A stretch of 64,000 nt of DNA from Streptomyces liliifuscus (lineage in GTDB: Bacteria > Actinomycetota > Actinomycetes > Streptomycetales > Streptomycetaceae), in contig NZ_CP066831.1 of the NCBI RefSeq assembly GCF_016598615.1, positions 4,836,001 through 4,900,000 on the forward strand. Reading direction: 5' to 3'. Of the stretch, positions 25,018 through 32,479 are shown piece after piece; the stretch's first letter is position 1, and every line of letters begins with the position of its first letter. The notes under the pieces were generated by a model. That model worked only from the letters and a program-made list of their open reading frames with translations. It was not told where the DNA came from and ran no database searches. The translations under genes and the position numbers were made by a program.

Positions 25018-26276
25018 CAGACCGCCACCTCTCCGCCGCCGAACAGCCGGGCCGCGTCCGCCGCGTGCTCCCGCAGCCGGTGCCCCGGCCCGAAGAGCAG
25101 CTCGTCGCCGGCCGCCCGCTTGAAGTACAGATGCGCCTCGTGCTCCCAGGTGAACCCGATGCCGCCGTGCAGCTGCACGGCCTCGGAGGAGGTGATGCGC
25201 AGCGCCTCCAGCGCCTGGGCCAGCGCGAGCCCGCCCACCCGTTCCTCCCCGGCGCCCGTCGCCCAGGCCGCGTAGTACGCCGCCGAGCGTGCCGCCTGCA
25301 CCTGTACATAGAGGTCGGCGAGCCGGTGCTTCACGGCCTGGAAGGACCCGATCGCCCGCCCGAACTGCTCGCGCTGCTTGACGTATTCGACGGTCCGCTC
25401 CAGTACGCGGTCGGCGGCGCCGACGGCCTCCGCGGCGAGGACGGCGGCGGCCGAGTCACCGACAGCGGCGAGCGCCCCGGCCACATCGGCGGACCCGCCC
25501 TCCTCACCGAGCAACTCGGCTTCCACATCCCGCAGTTGCACCCGCGCCTGCGACCGCGTCCCGTCGAGCGAGGTGAGCCGCACACGAGTCGCCCCCGCAC
25601 TCCCGGAACCGCCCCGGCCGGGAGAGTCCCGTACGAGAGAGCCCTGCACGAGGGCGTCCTGCACGAGGGCGTCCCTCACGAGAAAGAGAAGGGTGCGCGA
25701 GCGGGCGAAGCCTCCGGTGTGCGCGGGGACGACCAGCAGGCCCGCGCTGTGCCCGTCGAGCACCTGGTCGGCCTGCCCGTACAGCCGCCACCCGCCGTCG
25801 GTCCGCCGCGCCTGCACGCCCCCCGCGCGTCCGCCGCCCGCCCAGTCACCGCGGTTGTCGCCGGTCAGCCCGAGGGCGGTGGTCAGGCTCGCGCCAGACA
25901 CCGCGAGGGCGGCGGTGAGTTCGCCGGAGGCGATCCGGGGCAGCAGCGCGGCCCGCTGCTCCTCGCTTCCCAGGGCCAGCAGCAGAGGCGCACTGAGCAC
26001 GGCCGTGGCGAGAAGCGGCGAAGGAGCGAGACTCCGCCCCAACTCCTCGCTGGCGAGGGCGAGTTCGGTGACGGAGCAGCCGACCCCTCCGTACGCCTCG
26101 GGAAACGCGAGCCCAGGCAGCCCGAGTTGCTGCGCCAGGGTTTCCCAGAGCGCGGGGTCGTACCCGCCCTCGGTCTGCACGGCGGTCCTGACCTCCTCAG
26201 GGCCACAGCGTTTGAGGAGGAGCTCACGGAGGGTGCGGCGGATCTCGTCCTGCTCCGCGGTGAAGGTGGCGTCCAT
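25017..26276 (-). CDS. Acyl-CoA dehydrogenase
   Basis: A 419-residue FAD-dependent acyl-CoA dehydrogenase. Landmarks are LGLPGLAFPEAYGG in the N-terminal helical domain, YVKQREQFGRAIGSFQAVKH, and QLHGGIGFTWEHEAHLYFKRA near the C-terminus. The middle domain is divergent and carries a Ser/Gly-rich and Val-Gln-Asp-Ala-Leu-type repeated insert (about residues 215-250). The catalytic base is not clear: the usual C-terminal Glu region has WEHEAH. The ATG follows AAGGAG. A thiolase-like gene is divergent; two operator copies lie between. Confidence 0.88.
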   Translation of the reverse strand: MDATFTAEQDEIRRTLRELLLKRCGPEEVRTAVQTEGGYDPALWETLAQQLGLPGLAFPEAYGGVGCSVTELALASEELGRSLAPSPLLATAVLSAPLLLALGSEEQRAALLPRIASGELTAALAVSGASLTTALGLTGDNRGDWAGGGRAGGVQARRTDGGWRLYGQADQVLDGHSAGLLVVPAHTGGFARSRTLLFLVRDALVQDALVQGSLVRDSPGRGGSGSAGATRVRLTSLDGTRSQARVQLRDVEAELLGEEGGSADVAGALAAVGDSAAAVLAAEAVGAADRVLERTVEYVKQREQFGRAIGSFQAVKHRLADLYVQVQAARSAAYYAAWATGAGEERVGGLALAQALEALRITSSEAVQLHGGIGFTWEHEAHLYFKRAAGDELLFGPGHRLREHAADAARLFGGGEVAV

Positions 26277-26297
26277 GGGCAGCACACTCCTTCGCAT

Positions 26298-26312
26298 CTG
26301 ACGGCGCGTCAT
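26298..26312. promoter_or_regulatory. Regulon operator site 4
   Basis: CTGACGGCGCGTCAT, left half perfect, 21 bases upstream of the acyl-CoA dehydrogenase start. One mismatch in the last base and one next to the centre. Confidence 0.65.
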
Positions 26313-26381
26313 GTTAGAGCGGCGACGGCCAGATGCACAGAGGTGTGACGCCCTGTTGCACCCTGCCGAAGGCCACCGGAT

Positions 26382-26396
26382 CTGATGTACCGTCAG
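26382..26396. promoter_or_regulatory. Regulon operator site 5
   Basis: CTGATGTACCGTCAG, right half perfect. It ends 4 bases before the thiolase-like ATG, leaving no room for a normal ribosome site, so the transcript may be leaderless. Confidence 0.7.
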
Positions 26397-26400
26397 ATTC

Positions 26401-27597
26401 ATGACTGGGACCCGGACTCGAACCCGGCCGCGGCCGCGGCCTCGGCGGAAGGTGGCGGTCGTCGGCGTGTCCCTCTCCGACTGCGGCCGGGTGGACGAGG
26501 CGACGCCGTACGCGCTCCACGCCCAGGCCGCCCGCCGGGCCCTGGCCGACTCGGGCCTGGACCGCTCGGTGATCGACGGCTTCGCCTCGGCGGGCCTCGG
26601 TACACTGGCGCCGGTCGAGGTGGCCGAGTATCTGGGCCTGCGGCCCACCTGGGTCGACTCCACCTCCGTCGGCGGCTCCACCTGGGAGGTCATGGCGGCC
26701 CACGCGGCCGACGCGATCGCCGTCGGGCACGCCAACGCGGTCCTGCTGGTGTACGGGTCCACCGCCCGCGCGGACATCAAGGCGGGCCGCCGCACGGGCA
26801 ACCTGTCGTTCGGCGCGCGCGGCCCCCTGCAGTTCGAGGTCCCGTACGGCCACACGCTGATCGCCAAGTACGCGATGGCCGCCCGCCGCCACATGCACGA
26901 ATACGGCACCACGCTGGAGCAGTTGGCGTCCGTGGCGGTGCAGGCGCGGGCCAACGCCGCGCTGAATCCGGACGCGATGTTCCGGGACCCGATCACGGTC
27001 GACGACGTCCTGTCGGGCCCTATGATCGCGGACCCCTTCACCAAACTGCACTGCTGCATACGGTCCGACGGCGGGGCGGCGGTCCTGCTGGTGGCCGAGG
27101 AGTACGTCCAGGACTGCCGTACGGCTCCTGTCTGGGTCCTCGGCACCGGGGAGCACGTCTCCCACACGACGATGTCGGAGTGGCCCGACTTCACGGTGTC
27201 ACCGGCGGCGGTGAGCGGCCGAACCGCGTTCCAGCGAGCGGGGGTTGCTCCGCAGGACATCGACTTCGCCGAGATCTACGACGCCTTCACCTATATGACC
27301 CTCGTGACGCTGGAGGACCTCGGCTTCTGCGAGAAGGGCGAGGGGGGTGAGTTCGTGGCGAAGGACCGCCTGAAGGTCGGCGGCGACTTCCCCGTCAACA
27401 CGGACGGGGGCGGCCTCTCGGCCCAGCACCCCGGCATGCGGGGCCTGTTCCTCCTCGTCGAAGCGGTCCGCCAACTCCGCGGCGAGGCGGGCACGCGCCA
27501 GATCCACCGCCCCGACGGCCACCTACCGGAACTGGCGGTGGCCTCAGGAACGGGCGGCTGGTTCTGCTCGTCGGCAACGGTGGTACTTGGCCGATGA
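26401..27597 (+). CDS. Thiolase-like / lipid-transfer protein lacking the nucleophilic Cys
   Basis: A 398-residue SCP-x/Ltp-type protein, paralogous to the one at 16.8 kb. Shared landmarks are VAVVGVSLSDCGR, IYDAFTYMTLVTLEDLGFC with EKGEGGEF, and NTDGGGLSAQHPG. Where the paralogue has GGGGSCATV, this one has GGSTWEVM, so the Cys nucleophile is absent. That is the state expected of Ltp-type aldolases rather than thiolases. Residues 2-15 are a low-complexity Thr/Arg/Pro run. The start is 4 bases after an operator with no ribosome site. No DUF35 gene is adjacent; the DUF35 near 31.5 kb could be its partner. Divergent from the acyl-CoA dehydrogenase. Confidence 0.85.
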   Translation: MTGTRTRTRPRPRPRRKVAVVGVSLSDCGRVDEATPYALHAQAARRALADSGLDRSVIDGFASAGLGTLAPVEVAEYLGLRPTWVDSTSVGGSTWEVMAAHAADAIAVGHANAVLLVYGSTARADIKAGRRTGNLSFGARGPLQFEVPYGHTLIAKYAMAARRHMHEYGTTLEQLASVAVQARANAALNPDAMFRDPITVDDVLSGPMIADPFTKLHCCIRSDGGAAVLLVAEEYVQDCRTAPVWVLGTGEHVSHTTMSEWPDFTVSPAAVSGRTAFQRAGVAPQDIDFAEIYDAFTYMTLVTLEDLGFCEKGEGGEFVAKDRLKVGGDFPVNTDGGGLSAQHPGMRGLFLLVEAVRQLRGEAGTRQIHRPDGHLPELAVASGTGGWFCSSATVVLGR

Positions 27598-27613
27598 CCG
27601 TCCTAGTACAACC

Positions 27614-27836
27614 TGCGGGCCGGTGGGGGCTGGTCGCGCAGTTCCCCGCGCCCCTGGGTGAGTGGGGGTTGGGCGTGGTGTGTTGGGTGCGGGTTCGTCT
27701 GGGCTGAGCGCGCAGTTCCCCGCGCCCCCAACGACGAAGGCCGGGGCTGCGCCCTCCGGCCTTCGTCGTTGGGGGGCGGTAGCCCCTGCTTTTAAGGGGC
27801 GCGGGGAACTGCGCGACCAGCCCCCACCGGCCCGCA
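27614..27836. repeat. 42-bp perfect inverted repeat enclosing a 19-bp hairpin
   Basis: Outer arms 27614-27655 and 27795-27836 are exact reverse complements. A nested hairpin with 19-bp perfect stem lies at 27726-27744 and 27756-27774. Three 19-bp family repeats are included (27636, 27710 and 27796). It lies between convergent genes and probably ends transcription on both strands. Confidence 0.9.
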
Positions 27837-27851
27837 CCCGACAACCGCCCC

Positions 27852-28469
27852 CTACTCGCTCTGCGGGAGATGGCCCTTGGCCTCCTCATACGTGCCGCCA
27901 CCCGCGGCCCCCGCCTCGTCCGGCCCATAGACCAGGCTCACAACCCCCGTCTCAAAGGTCTGCGAAGAGAGCAGCTTCAGCGGAATCGAGGAGTCGCTCT
28001 CCTCGAACAACCGCATCCCCTTGCGCACGGCAATCGGATGCACGAGCAGATGCAACTCGTCCAACAGCCCCGCCGCCAGCAACTGCCGTACGACCGAAAC
28101 AGAACCGCTGAGGGCGATATCCCCACCCGCCTCGTTCTTCAGCGCGGCGACGGTCTCCACGAGGTCCCCCTCCAACTGCTCGGAGTTCCGCCAGGTGAAC
28201 GCCAGCTTCTGCCGGGACGCGACAATCTTCCGCACATCACCGAGCTGCTTCGCGAACCCCGCGTCCTCACCGCCGGCGGCCTCCCGCTCGGGCCACGCCC
28301 CGGCGAAGCTGTCGTACGTCGTACGGCCGAACAGCATGGTGTCGGCCGTACCGAAGGTCGCACCGACGGCCGCGCCCATCTCGTCGTTGAAGTATGGGAA
28401 GTGCCACTGGTCGGGCGCCTCGACGACGCCGTCGAGCGAGATGAACAGCCCCGCGGTGATCTTCCTCAT
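27852..28469 (-). CDS. Dihydrofolate-reductase-like protein (RibD C-terminal domain)
   Basis: A 205-residue RibD-C/DHFR-fold protein. It opens with ITAGLFISLDGVVEAPDQW, and later has TMLFGRTTYDSFAG and IALSGSVSVVRQLLAAGLLDELHLLVHP (landmarks only). Stand-alone RibD-C proteins are NADPH-binding reductases of unknown substrate. It is not obviously part of the catabolic regulon: no operator lies upstream, and it is transcribed away from it with its own promoter in a 110-base gap. Confidence 0.88.
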   Translation of the reverse strand: MRKITAGLFISLDGVVEAPDQWHFPYFNDEMGAAVGATFGTADTMLFGRTTYDSFAGAWPEREAAGGEDAGFAKQLGDVRKIVASRQKLAFTWRNSEQLEGDLVETVAALKNEAGGDIALSGSVSVVRQLLAAGLLDELHLLVHPIAVRKGMRLFEESDSSIPLKLLSSQTFETGVVSLVYGPDEAGAAGGGTYEEAKGHLPQSE

Positions 28470-28579
28470 GAGGTTCCTCCAGGTTCCGCCAGAGCTGGTC
28501 GGTCAACTCTGTGTCGTCGGGTTGGACCCCGAGGGCGGGAGAAACTAATCGGTGAAACCCTCGACTCGCAATCCGAAGC

Positions 28580-29170
28580 TCATGATCCGACCGCGAACGC
28601 CGCGGGGGTGAGGACACGGTCCGGCAGGCGTGTCGGCACGGAGACCACCCGACGCCGGGCCACGGCGCCCGTGCGGACGAAGGCCCGCTCCTGGCCCCGG
28701 TCCCAGTCCGGGTTCCGGTCCTGCTCCTGGTTCCGGCCGCCCGCGAAGACGAACAGCCGCAGCACCAGGAAGCGGCCCATGCCCGCGAGCCCGGAGGCGC
28801 CGAGGTAGACGACCTGCTCGGTGACCAGGCCGGGCGACGACTGCACGAGGTGCAGGATCAGCATCGCGAGGGAGGTCACCGCGTACGCGGCCGTGGCCGA
28901 CCCGGCGGACTGCCAGTGCTGACGCCAGCCGGCCCGCTTGCCGGTCCCGAAGGTGAAGAGCGCGTGCAGCTCCGTGCAGAGGACGGTCGAGGCGACGGTG
29001 ATGACCGCGTTCGCCACCACCCAGGGCATCGTCCCGGCCAGCAGGGCCACCGCGCCGCTGGAGAGGACCCCGATCCCGCCGCCGCACACCACGAACCGGA
29101 CGAAGGAGGCGAACGGTCCCGGAGCAGCTTCGCCCACCGTCTTCGCCTGCTGCGCGAGCTGCGGCTTCAT
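28580..29170 (-). CDS. GtrA-family membrane protein
   Basis: A 196-residue protein with four predicted transmembrane helices. Landmarks are FVRFVVCGGGIGVLSSG at the first helix and TELHALFTFG after the second, typical of GtrA-type proteins that help move lipid-linked sugars across the membrane. The ATG follows GGAAGGAAATCCCC; a longer start 45 bases upstream is less likely. The C-terminal tail is hydrophilic, with Arg and acidic residues. No glycosyltransferase gene is adjacent, so its substrate is unknown. Confidence 0.82.
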   Translation of the reverse strand: MKPQLAQQAKTVGEAAPGPFASFVRFVVCGGGIGVLSSGAVALLAGTMPWVVANAVITVASTVLCTELHALFTFGTGKRAGWRQHWQSAGSATAAYAVTSLAMLILHLVQSSPGLVTEQVVYLGASGLAGMGRFLVLRLFVFAGGRNQEQDRNPDWDRGQERAFVRTGAVARRRVVSVPTRLPDRVLTPAAFAVGS

Positions 29171-29437
29171 GGGGATTTCCTTCCGGGCGGCGGGGCCGTG
29201 AACCCCTGCGATCAACTGGGTTCAACAATGCCGTCGCCCGCCCGCACCCACGAGACAGCCCACACCCGAACCCATGGTGGTGCTGGCTCCACCATGGAAG
29301 GGGGGTCCGCCCACCGAGCGGCCCCGAACGCCCTCCGCGCGGCACCACGTTTCCGGACCGCGGAACCGGAATACGGGACTGGACAGAACACGCTGAAACG
29401 ACTGGACGGAACACACCGAACCGGCTGGAGGACCCGC

Positions 29438-29863
29438 ATGGCCCTGACCCGTGAAGAGCGAGAGACGTTCCTCAAAGAGCCGCACATCGCCGCGTTCGCG
29501 GTGGACGCAGGGGCGGGCCGCGCCCCGCTCACGGTGCCGATCTGGTACCAGTACGAGCCCGACGGCACCGTATGGATCCTGATCCAGGCGGACTCCCGCA
29601 AGAACCAACTGATCGGCGCGGCGGGCCGGTTCTCCCTCATGGTCGACCGGGTCGAACCCACCATCCGGTACGTGTCCGTCGAGGGCCCGGTCCTCGACAC
29701 GACCCCCGCCACCCGCGAGCGGCTCCACGAGATCTCGGCCCGCTACCTCCCGGCCGACAAGGTCGACGGGTACGTCGACTTCTCCTGGAAGGAGCACGGC
29801 ACCCAGGTGGTCGTCAGGATGCGTCCCGAACACTGGCTCTCGTCGGACCTCGGGGCGGTCTGA
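29438..29863 (+). CDS. PPOX-type F420/flavin-dependent enzyme (pyridoxamine-oxidase fold)
   Basis: A 141-residue split beta-barrel protein of the PPOX family. It starts MALTREERETFLKEP and has AAFAVDAGAGRAPLTVPIWY followed by DSRKNQLIGAAGRFSL, typical of the actinobacterial F420 or flavin-binding members. These are small oxidoreductases or cofactor-binding proteins; the substrate is unknown. The ATG follows CTGGAGG. The pyridoxamine-oxidase-like gene 28 bases downstream is probably in the same operon. Confidence 0.85.
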   Translation: MALTREERETFLKEPHIAAFAVDAGAGRAPLTVPIWYQYEPDGTVWILIQADSRKNQLIGAAGRFSLMVDRVEPTIRYVSVEGPVLDTTPATRERLHEISARYLPADKVDGYVDFSWKEHGTQVVVRMRPEHWLSSDLGAV

Positions 29864-29890
29864 GCCGGAGGCAGGCGCGACAATCGCCCC

Positions 29891-30574
29891 ATGAGCACCG
29901 AGCCTTCCTCCTCCCCGCCCCCCTCCGAGTTCGTACGGCTGCTGAGGACCCAGCGGGTCTGGGACACCGAGCTGCCGGGCTTCACCCCGGACACCGCCCC
30001 GGCGGAGCCGTTGCCGCTGTTCGAGCAGTGGTTCGCGGAGGCGGTGGCGGCCGGGCAGACCGAGCCGCACACGATGTCCCTGGCCACGGCGGACGAGGAG
30101 GGCAGGCCCGACGTACGGATCGTGATGCTGCACGGCGCCGACGAGGAGGGCTGGCACTTCGCGTCGCACGCGGGCAGCCGGAAGGGACGGCAGCTGGCGG
30201 CCCGGCCGTACGCGGCGCTCGGCTTCTACTGGCCCGTGCAGGGCCGGCAGATCCGGGTGCGCGGCCGGGTGACCGTCGCCCCGCCCGAGGTCGCCCACGC
30301 CGATCTGCACGCCCGCTCGACCGGCGCGCTCGCCTCGGCGCTGGTGGGCCGCCAGAGCGAAGTCCTCGGTTCCTCCGAGGAGTTGGAGCGCGCCTCGGAG
30401 GCCGCCTGGCGCCGGGCCCAGGAGGAGCCGGGCGCCCCCGCGCCCTCATGGACGGTGTACGTCCTCGCCCCCGACGAGGTCGAGTTCTTCCAGGGCGACC
30501 CCCACCGCCGCCATGTACGCCTTGCGTACCACCGCACCAAGTCCACTTGGCACCGGGAACTGCTGTGGCCGTAG
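29891..30574 (+). CDS. PdxH-like pyridoxamine 5'-phosphate oxidase family protein
   Basis: A 227-residue FMN-binding protein of the pyridox(am)ine 5'-phosphate oxidase family. Landmarks are MSLATADEEGRPDVRIVML, ASHAGSRKGRQLAARPYAAL and FYWPVQGRQIRVRGRV, then the C-terminal dimerisation region ending HRELLWP. Length and the C-terminal Trp-rich end fit PdxH-type enzymes that make pyridoxal 5'-phosphate, but paralogues of other function exist. It follows a PPOX gene by 28 bases. Confidence 0.85.
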   Translation: MSTEPSSSPPPSEFVRLLRTQRVWDTELPGFTPDTAPAEPLPLFEQWFAEAVAAGQTEPHTMSLATADEEGRPDVRIVMLHGADEEGWHFASHAGSRKGRQLAARPYAALGFYWPVQGRQIRVRGRVTVAPPEVAHADLHARSTGALASALVGRQSEVLGSSEELERASEAAWRRAQEEPGAPAPSWTVYVLAPDEVEFFQGDPHRRHVRLAYHRTKSTWHRELLWP

Positions 30575-30620
30575 CCGCGACCACGTTTGTCCTTCGCCTG
30601 CAGGCCGGTGGGGGCTGGTC

Positions 30621-30694
30621 GCGCAGTTCCCCGCGCCCCTAAAAGATAAAAGCCCGGGGCGCAGCCCCGCTTTCAGGGGCGCGGGGAACTGCGC
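30621..30694. repeat. Inverted pair of the 19-bp intergenic repeat with inner hairpin
   Basis: A forward copy (30621-30639) and a reverse copy (30676-30694) flank CGGGGC-GCA-GCCCCG. Between convergent genes, so a likely bidirectional terminator. The rest of the 177-base gap is non-coding. Confidence 0.85.
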
Positions 30695-30751
30695 GCTCAG
30701 CCAAAACCCACCCGCAGCCGCCCAAACAACCGAAGCCCCCTGCCCGGGGCG

Positions 30752-31348
30752 TCACAAAACAACAGCGTCCGTCGCGAGCCGCGCATGCAGGTGCACATCC
30801 CGAAACGCATCCTGCCGCCCCGCCTCGAACATCGCCCCCCGCAAAGTCCCCTCGTACAAAAACCCACACCGCTCAGCAACCCGGCACGACACATCGTGCC
30901 CAACCGCATGGCCCAGCTCCAGCCGATGCAGCCCGAGCCCCTCGAACCCCCACCGCCCGGCCAGCGCCAGCGAACGCGTCGCGACCTGCCGCCCCCGCGC
31001 CTCCGGCAGCACCCAGTAGCCGACCCGCGCAACGCGTATGACGTGGTCGATGTCGTTGAGCCCGATGTGCCCGAGCGTCACGCCGCTCTCCGCGTCGGTG
31101 ACACGGAAGGAGGCCCCGACACCTTCCGCGGCCGCCTTGGCCCGGGCGCGCAGCGACTCCCGCGCGCTGTCCAGGTCCTCGATCGCCCTCAGCGGGGTGT
31201 TCCACCGCTTGAACTCGGGGTCGGAACACCCCCGCAGCCACGCCTCGACATCCGAGTCGGCCTCCGCGTCCCACGGCCGCAGCCGCAGACCGTGACCGTG
31301 GAGTTCGGGAAAGGGACGGGCGGCGTGGGACTCGTACAAGTCGGTCAT
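30752..31348 (-). CDS. GNAT-family N-acetyltransferase
   Basis: A 198-residue GNAT protein of the RimJ/RimL type. The acetyl-CoA-binding motif A shows GYWVLPEARGRQVATRSL; motif B region has LELGHAVGHDVSCRVAERCGF and YEGTLRGAM. The ATG used is internal to a longer frame that would begin with TTG 15 bases upstream. Substrate unknown (protein N-terminus or small molecule). It is close to the DUF35 gene but converges on a different side and is not obviously in the regulon. Confidence 0.82.
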   Translation of the reverse strand: MTDLYESHAARPFPELHGHGLRLRPWDAEADSDVEAWLRGCSDPEFKRWNTPLRAIEDLDSARESLRARAKAAAEGVGASFRVTDAESGVTLGHIGLNDIDHVIRVARVGYWVLPEARGRQVATRSLALAGRWGFEGLGLHRLELGHAVGHDVSCRVAERCGFLYEGTLRGAMFEAGRQDAFRDVHLHARLATDAVVL

Positions 31349-31375
31349 CGTTCCATTCAACAACGGGCGCCCGGG

Positions 31376-31825
31376 CTAGCCGGAAGCGGGCCGGAACACA
31401 GGAACCGCGACCGCGCCCTTACCCTCCCCCTCCCCCTCGCCCGCGCCTTCGGCGCCACCGGCCCGGAAGGTCACCTCCAGCGCCATCCCCACCCGCAGCG
31501 ACTCCTCCCCGCACCCCACCACCTCGGTCATCATCCGCGGCCCCTCCGCGAGATCGACGACGGCGGCGACGTACGGCGTGCGGGAGCCGAAGGGCGGCAG
31601 GTCGTTGCGGTGGACGACGGACCAGGTGTAGAGCGTGGCGCGGCCACTGGCCCGTTCCCAGGTGACGTCCTCGCTCCAGCAGCGCGGGCAGAACTCGCGG
31701 GGGTAGTGGTGGGCCCGCCCGCACGCCCCGCACCGGCGCAGAAGCAGCAGCCCCTCGGCGGCCGCGTCCCAGTACGGCTGCGTAAAGGCGTCGGCCTCCG
31801 GCAGATCGAACCGCGCCCCGCTCAC
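31376..31825 (-). CDS. DUF35 zinc-ribbon/OB-fold protein (second copy)
   Basis: A 149-residue protein with four Cys of the zinc ribbon (RRCGACGRAH and REFCPRCWSED), an OB-fold part (YTWSVVHRNDLPPF, YVAAVVDLAEGPRMMTE) and a Gly/Glu-rich run near the end. The GTG start follows a G-rich stretch and lies 14 bases after the DoxX stop. It would be co-transcribed with DoxX under the operator upstream. It may be the partner of the thiolase-like protein at 26.4 kb, which has no adjacent DUF35. Confidence 0.85.
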   Translation of the reverse strand: MSGARFDLPEADAFTQPYWDAAAEGLLLLRRCGACGRAHHYPREFCPRCWSEDVTWERASGRATLYTWSVVHRNDLPPFGSRTPYVAAVVDLAEGPRMMTEVVGCGEESLRVGMALEVTFRAGGAEGAGEGEGEGKGAVAVPVFRPASG

Positions 31826-31838
31826 GACAGCACCCCCA

Positions 31839-32288
31839 TCAGAAGAAGCCCACCGCACTGTCCAGCGACCACGTCTGCCACGACATCGCGAAGAGGGCGA
31901 CGAGGGAGATCAGCGCCATCATCGCGTTCTGTCCCTGCTCGGCCCAGTCGTGGATCATCAGCACGAGGTAGAGGAGGTTGAGGAGCAGCCCGCCGACCAG
32001 GGCGATCGGGGTCAGGAAGCCCACGACCAGGCCGAGCCCGAGGGCGAGTTCCGCGTACACGACGACGTACGCCATCGTGCGCGGCCGTGGTGCGACCACC
32101 ACCTCGAAGCCGCTGCGCACCGTGTTCCACCGGTGCTTGGCCGCGACGTCCGCCGCCCACGCGATCCCGGTCCCGCGCTCGAACCAGCCCTTTTTGTCCT
32201 TGTGCCGCCAGCTCTCCAGCCACCACAGCCCGAGACCGATACGGAGCACGGCGACCCATTCCGCCCCGGTGAGCCAGATCGTGTCCAT
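31839..32288 (-). CDS. DoxX-family membrane protein
   Basis: A 149-residue protein with about four transmembrane helices, opening WLTGAEWVAVLRIGLGLWWLESW. The family is linked to membrane redox or transport functions but has no agreed activity. It contains several Trp, His and Lys residues in loops. First gene of a two-gene operon with DUF35, with a CTGACGG-type operator 26 bases upstream, so it is part of the regulon. Confidence 0.85.
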   Translation of the reverse strand: MDTIWLTGAEWVAVLRIGLGLWWLESWRHKDKKGWFERGTGIAWAADVAAKHRWNTVRSGFEVVVAPRPRTMAYVVVYAELALGLGLVVGFLTPIALVGGLLLNLLYLVLMIHDWAEQGQNAMMALISLVALFAMSWQTWSLDSAVGFF

Positions 32289-32313
32289 GAACTCCCCTGC
32301 CGCCGAACGGGAT

Positions 32314-32328
32314 CTGACGGTACGTCAG
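32314..32328. promoter_or_regulatory. Regulon operator site 6
   Basis: CTGACGGTACGTCAG: left half perfect, right half 6 of 7. It lies between DoxX (26 bases) and the divergent flavin monooxygenase (152 bases). Confidence 0.75.
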
Positions 32329-32479
32329 TTCAGCGTACGGACGGCGTACGCGCAAGAGCCGCGTCTCACCAAGCCCTCACAACCAGACGCCCTACGCCAC
32401 GAGCCCCACGCACTCCTCCTACAGCCGTGATCAATCCGCAACCAATTCCGGGCTTGACCGAGACCCATCAAGTGAGCAC

